The position numbers and the translations under genes were made by a program. The notes below the pieces were generated by a model. That model was not told where the DNA came from. It searched no databases and saw only the letters and a list, made by a program, of their open reading frames with translations. Of a DNA stretch of 9,161 nucleotides, positions 6,843-9,161 are shown piece after piece. This DNA is from Nocardioides ginsengisegetis. Its GTDB lineage: Bacteria; Actinomycetota; Actinomycetes; Propionibacteriales; Nocardioidaceae. Position 1 is the first letter of the stretch; the number at the start of each line of letters is the position of its first letter. The stretch spans positions 1 through 9,161 of the forward strand of contig NZ_JACGXA010000006.1 in assembly GCF_014138045.1 (NCBI RefSeq), in the 5' to 3' direction.

Positions 6843-6847
6843 GAAGG
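6835..6847 (+). repeat. direct repeat, copy 2 (GGTGATATGAAGG)
   Basis: This copy overlaps the right arm of the palindrome and extends five bases beyond it, to within seven bases of the HNH stop codon. The extension beyond the arm (G, then T or A, then AGG) is shared with copy 1, which suggests a longer recognition element than the palindrome alone. Confidence 0.75.
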
Positions 6848-6853
6848 GTTGCC

Positions 6854-7153
6854 TTACCTGCCGGAGGTTGCGAGGTTGCAGGCGGGACACTCAGGCCCGC
6901 GGTATCTCGACCTGTCGTGGTCGTCGTGTCCGAGGTGCCAGGCGTTCGGGTCGATCGGCTTCGTGCAGCGCCAGCAGGTGTACGTGTGGCCCTGGTCCAT
7001 GCGCTGCTGGTACGAGGCGCGTAGGCGGTCGTGTGTGGCGTCGTAGCCACGTTGCTGCCTTGTTCCTCGGGCCTTGTCCTTGGCTCGAGCGCAGGCAGGG
7101 CATCGGCTCGTGTTGGTGAGCTCGGGGCAGTCGAGGCAGACGCGTAGTGCCAC
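6854..7153 (-). CDS. HNH endonuclease, terminase-associated type
   Basis: A 99-aa protein from a GTG at 7153, with GAGGAG five bases upstream. The N-terminus has four cysteines (Cys6, Cys9, Cys18, Cys21) that could form a first zinc knuckle, followed by RGYDATHDRLR. The HNH fold comes after that: CWRC (60, 63) and CPAC (89, 92) for the structural zinc, with His73, His76-Asp77 in WHLGHDDHD and Asn93 in CN as the active-site elements. Small HNH proteins encoded next to the terminase are known partners of TerL in HK97-type phages, needed for specific cutting at cos. The gene lies two genes from terS across a non-coding gap, which fits. A homing endonuclease is the alternative, but its short length and the conserved position argue against it. 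Confidence 0.92.
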   Translation of the reverse strand: MALRVCLDCPELTNTSRCPACARAKDKARGTRQQRGYDATHDRLRASYQQRMDQGHTYTCWRCTKPIDPNAWHLGHDDHDRSRYRGPECPACNLATSGR

Positions 7154-7204
7154 GCCTACTCCTCGGTAGTGCTACAAGGTGCGCTCAACTAGGACGACGG
7201 ACCA

Positions 7205-7250
7205 TTGTTGGTGTGCTTGCCCCGTGTTGGCGGCTCATGGTTGTTGGTGT
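7205..7250 (+). repeat. two copies of TTGTTGGTGT
   Basis: An exact 10-bp direct repeat at 7205-7214 and 7241-7250, 36 bp apart, in a T/G-rich part of the interval between the HNH gene and the zinc-finger microgene. The second copy lies within the 3' end of that microgene. A related GTTGGGTGTT repeat occurs at 7300-7309 and 7388-7397, but that one is explained by the duplicated zinc-finger segment. I see no function for the TTGTTGGTGT pair. Apart from it, 7154-7234 holds only a 17-codon frame (7185-7238). Confidence 0.5.
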
Positions 7251-7366
7251 CCGGTCTCGTGGTTGAGCGGGTCTGGGTTGGCCGCACAGGTTGCGGCGTG
7301 TTGGGTGTTGAGGCTGGGGACGACTGACCAGTGACCGCACCAGGGGCAGCGGTAGGTGTCGTCCAA
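7235..7366 (-). CDS. 43-aa C2HC zinc-finger microprotein
   Basis: The frame opens at a TTG (7366), directly after an in-frame TGA, and ends at a TGA that overlaps the next ATG. The only Shine-Dalgarno-like bases are AAGG, about 11 bases upstream, so translation is uncertain. The product reads DDTYRCPWCGHWSVV early on and carries Cys7, Cys10, His23 and Cys27, a clean C-x2-C-x12-H-x3-C zinc-finger spacing. The remainder (PDPLNHETGHQQP) is polar and probably disordered. Lone small zinc-finger proteins are common in actinophages, usually without known function; nucleic-acid or protein binding is the default guess. The spacing of the four ligands is the main reason to believe it is real. It sits between the DUF3310 and HNH genes in the same direction. 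Confidence 0.55.
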   Translation of the reverse strand: MDDTYRCPWCGHWSVVPSLNTQHAATCAANPDPLNHETGHQQP

Positions 7367-7373
7367 TCAGGTC

Positions 7374-7449
7374 ACAGCCTTCACCGGGTTGGGTGTTAGG
7401 GATCTGCCTAAAGCGAGCAGCCGCAGGACCACTCGCCACACAAGGGGCA
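7374..7449 (-). pseudogene. apparent frame-broken second copy of the zinc-finger microgene
   Basis: This segment resembles the 7286-7348 part of the neighbouring microgene. In one frame it encodes CPLCGEWSCGCSL followed by a TAG, against CPWCGHWSVVPSL in the intact copy (8 of 13 identical). In the next frame it encodes NTQPGEGC against NTQHAATC, with the final Cys at the same spacing but Pro in place of the His ligand. The two spans differ by 13 bp (76 against 63), which breaks the frame. The front part could still be read as an 18-aa peptide from a GTG at 7464 (7408-7464) that overlaps the DUF3310 stop by 11 bp, but it lacks the second half of a finger and any good ribosome binding site. A degenerated tandem duplicate is the simplest reading. 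Confidence 0.45.
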
Positions 7450-7453
7450 GCCC

Positions 7454-7678
7454 TCAGTTGGCACGGGTCTCGCGCTTGGCGATCTCCCGCTCGATGTACC
7501 ACTTGGCCTTGCGGAGATCCTCGATGGCGTCGAGCTTGAGGTCGCAGCGCCAGATGTACTTGACGGCGTTCCCGAGGTTGAAGCCCATGTGCTCGGTGAT
7601 CTGGATGCACTCGATGCCACTTGGGTGTCCTGTGTAGTGCGTCGGGTGCTCAACGGGGTCAGGCTTCGGCGTGCTCAC
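7454..7678 (-). CDS. DUF3310 (SaV-like) phage protein
   Basis: A 74-aa protein from a GTG at 7678 that overlaps the upstream stop in a GTGA junction; I see no separate Shine-Dalgarno, so it is probably coupled. The family signature is complete: HPTHYTGHPSGIECIQI (residues 11-27), FNLGNAVKYIWR (33-44) and DLRKAKWYIE (54-63). DUF3310 proteins are widespread in phages, usually next to replication or nucleotide-metabolism genes, and are sometimes labelled nucleotide kinases without good evidence. The length is that of the bare domain with no fused partner. Biochemical function is unknown to me; the family call is strong. Confidence 0.93.
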   Translation of the reverse strand: MSTPKPDPVEHPTHYTGHPSGIECIQITEHMGFNLGNAVKYIWRCDLKLDAIEDLRKAKWYIEREIAKRETRAN

Positions 7679-8880
7679 AGGAACGCCATGTCTGACCAGC
7701 CGAGCGGCGCGTGCTCACCCACGAGGTAGGCGAGGATGCCGGAGCGTGAGTAGCGGCCCGTCATGTCGGTCAGCCACTTGCTGCCGCCGTCGAGCGAGGG
7801 CGCTTGGAAGACTGAGCACGAGCCCATGTCCCAGGCGGCGAAGTGGTGGCGGTGTGCGGTCTGCCAGATGCGTGCAGCGTGCGCCTGGTGGTCGCCGCGG
7901 ACTTGGCCGTTGAGCCACTTCTCGAAGCCGGACGCGTCGTTGCCGGGGATCTTGTGGCCGTGGTTGAACGCCATCGGGACACCTGCGACGTCGGCGTAGA
8001 CGTTCATCTCGTCGTGCGGGATTGTCCATTCGACGTGGGCGAACTCGGGTCGATCGAGCACCCTGCGCAGGGTCTCAGCGAGGAAGCCGCCTGCGTTGTC
8101 GCTGTCGCTGGTCTGGGACTTCGCCGCACCCATGCGGCCGAACTCGCCGTGGTTGCACAGCACCGACACGAACCGGGCCTTGTCGAAGCGCGGGAACAGG
8201 TGCCGTGCGTACTGCTCCCACACGTCGAGCACGAAGTTCATCTGGCCGCGGTGGTTTAGCTCAACCGTGAACAACTGGGCGGCGTAGTTGCCGGCGCAAT
8301 TCTCCATCGGGTCGCCATTGTTGACCAGCACAACCTCGGAGACGTTGTAGTCGCCGGCCATGCGATCAAGCCAGCGGTCTACGTTCTCGAGGCCGTCGTG
8401 AAGCCGCTGCTGAGTTGCTGCGACGCCGCCACCCTCGGACTTGCCGCCCTGAATGTCAGCGAGGTTGATGACCGCGGCGACGCTACCGTTTCGGGTGGTC
8501 GTGCGCTCCCGCTTCGGGATCTTCCACTTCGCGACGGCCTTGCGACGCTCAGTGATCTCATCATCGGAGAGCCGCGCCTTGGGCTTGCGCTTGAAGCGGG
8601 CGCCGTAGGAGTAGAGCTGGACGATGTCGCGGGTGCCGTCCTCGAGCGCCTTGGACTGCTGCCACGTCGTCATTCGGACCGTGTCGTCGACAACCTCGAA
8701 CTCAGTGGCGTCGAGCTGGAAGATGCGGAATACGCGCGACCAGTCACCGGACTTGATCGGCGCGTCCAACTGCACGTCGGTGAACTCGCCACCCTCGGGC
8801 GTGACCTCAACGCGGCCCTTGTTCGCCAGGTGCTCGCGTTCGATCGTGCCGACGCGGCGGGCAGTGTCGGCGATGCTCAC
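7675..8880 (-). CDS. calcineurin-like metallophosphoesterase
   Basis: A 401-aa protein. The GTG at 8880 (VSIADTARRV) is preferred over a longer frame reaching to 9078: it forms a GTGA overlap with the upstream gene and has GGGAG eight bases before it, while the extension would just be a second frame of that gene. The metal-binding motifs occur in order: NLADIQGGK (Asp142, with Gln144 where DxH usually has His), VNNGDPMEN (Gly189-Asp190), LCNHGE (Asn243-His244), FNHGHK (His307, His309) and a late WQTAHRHHF (His343, His345). The first 130 residues are a separate region with short beta strands (WSRVFRIFQLD) and a basic linker (ARFKRKPKARL). Related proteins occur in many actinophages near HNH/terminase genes, but the substrate is unknown; nucleic-acid or nucleotide hydrolysis is inference. 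It is the second gene of an overlapping trio. Confidence 0.88.
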   Translation of the reverse strand: MSIADTARRVGTIEREHLANKGRVEVTPEGGEFTDVQLDAPIKSGDWSRVFRIFQLDATEFEVVDDTVRMTTWQQSKALEDGTRDIVQLYSYGARFKRKPKARLSDDEITERRKAVAKWKIPKRERTTTRNGSVAAVINLADIQGGKSEGGGVAATQQRLHDGLENVDRWLDRMAGDYNVSEVVLVNNGDPMENCAGNYAAQLFTVELNHRGQMNFVLDVWEQYARHLFPRFDKARFVSVLCNHGEFGRMGAAKSQTSDSDNAGGFLAETLRRVLDRPEFAHVEWTIPHDEMNVYADVAGVPMAFNHGHKIPGNDASGFEKWLNGQVRGDHQAHAARIWQTAHRHHFAAWDMGSCSVFQAPSLDGGSKWLTDMTGRYSRSGILAYLVGEHAPLGWSDMAFL

Positions 8881-9131
8881 CGCAGCATCTCCCGCGCACC
8901 ACAGCGGCCCCGTGCGTGACGGGATAGCGCGTCTGGGTGGAGCAGGAGTGGAGTGTCCGGGTCGGCCGCGACCATGTCGCTGATGGCCGTGTACTTGAGG
9001 CCAGGGTTCGCGAGCAGTGACCGGAGCCCTGCGGCTTCGGCGGTGGGGATGCCTGCGAGCGCATGGCAGACCTGACAAGTCCTGTGTGGCAGTTCGGCAT
9101 TGACGGTCGCTGCGAGTTCGGAGAGTGCCAC
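8877..9131 (-). CDS. small CxxC protein with a possible helix-turn-helix tail
   Basis: An 84-aa protein from a GTG at 9131, with AGGAG seven bases upstream. After a short helix, HRTCQVCHAL (Cys19, Cys22) and AAGLRSLLANPGLKYTAISDMV are followed by HPDALSRHARGRC (residues 65-77, Cys77). The order 'RxCxVC...LxxLLAxP...TAIxxxV...SxxRHxRGxC' is a form I associate with small actinophage proteins preceding a metallophosphoesterase. The second half could be a helix-turn-helix, with SRHARGR as the recognition end. That would suit a DNA-binding regulator or a packaging accessory protein, but no function has been shown to my knowledge. The gene overlaps the next one by four bases. Upstream, 9132-9161 is too short to interpret. 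Confidence 0.75.
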   Translation of the reverse strand: MALSELAATVNAELPHRTCQVCHALAGIPTAEAAGLRSLLANPGLKYTAISDMVAADPDTPLLLHPDALSRHARGRCGAREMLR

Positions 9132-9161
9132 GACGGGGCTCCTGTGGGTCGGCGGGGCGCT

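Larger units (their letters stand above)
6668..6853. other. 186-bp non-coding gap between HNH and the terminase genes; candidate cos/packaging or control region
   Basis: This is the longest stretch in the window without a plausible gene and the only clear break between neighbouring genes of the packaging module. It holds the palindrome at 6826-6842, a direct copy of one palindrome arm at 6729-6741 and a G-rich minus-strand tract at 6809-6824. In phage HK97 and many relatives the HNH gene and terS flank the cos site, so this is where a cos site or TerS-binding site would be expected. I could not find a convincing sigma-70 promoter or a hairpin with a U-run in it. An open frame on the plus strand (6721-7119) crosses the gap but runs antisense to the HNH gene and has no ribosome binding site. 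Confidence 0.6.

Noticed and set aside
6721..7119. 132-codon plus-strand frame crossing the non-coding gap
   Set aside because: Most of it is antisense to the HNH gene, with Arg/Cys/Gly-rich composition, no domain and no ribosome binding site. A divergent regulator there is not supported.
7185..7238. 17-codon frame beginning at the ATG that overlaps the zinc-finger stop (ATGA)
   Set aside because: It is very short, shows no motif and has no Shine-Dalgarno. The overlap alone is not enough.
7154..7453. CRISPR-like array suggested by the short T/G-rich repeats
   Set aside because: The repeats are only 10 bp with unequal spacing (36, 88 bp) and are partly explained by the duplicated zinc-finger segment.
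8881..9078. N-terminal extension of the phosphoesterase
   Set aside because: The extension is Arg/Pro/His-rich and is a second frame of the upstream 84-aa gene. The GTG at 8880 with GGGAG and a GTGA overlap is the better start.

Overview
The window is a GC-rich stretch of a tailed-phage genome, either free or integrated, and is almost certainly actinobacterial. The evidence is the strong G/C bias at third codon positions, frequent GTG starts, and a protein set typical of actinobacteriophages with HK97-type heads (long-tailed siphophage style). Every gene I can support lies on the minus strand, so transcription runs from base 9161 towards base 1. I see no bacterial gene, integrase, tail gene or tRNA, so the sequence does not show whether this is a prophage or a virion genome.

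In the direction of transcription the layout is as follows. (1) 9131-7454: an 84-aa CxxC protein with a possible DNA-binding tail, a calcineurin-like metallophosphoesterase and a DUF3310 protein, joined by two GTGA four-base overlaps. (2) 7453-7154: a short interval holding a 43-aa C2HC zinc-finger microprotein (7235-7366) and, just upstream, what looks like a frame-broken second copy of it (7374-7449). (3) 7153-6854: an HNH endonuclease of the kind that works with terminase. (4) 6853-6668: a 186-bp non-coding gap with a perfect 8+1+8 palindrome, a 13-bp repeat and a very G-rich tract. This is the best candidate in the window for a cos/packaging or operator site. (5) 6667-4376: a small unknown protein, then the small and large terminase subunits. 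(6) 4358-2108: portal and MuF-like minor head protein. (7) A perfect 9-bp hairpin, then scaffold (2045-1551) and major capsid protein (1523-621). (8) 607-1: a small head-region protein and a Gp19-type head-tail connector that runs off the left edge.

Together the genes form a DNA-packaging and head-assembly module. TerS selects the DNA, TerL translocates and cuts it with help from HNH, the portal is the entry vertex, MuF and scaffold guide shell assembly, the capsid protein builds the shell, and the connector closes the head for tail joining. Most of this is conventional. The parts worth a second look are the 6668-6853 gap, the duplicated zinc-finger microgene, the hairpins around the scaffold/capsid genes and the cysteine-rich ATPase part of the large terminase.
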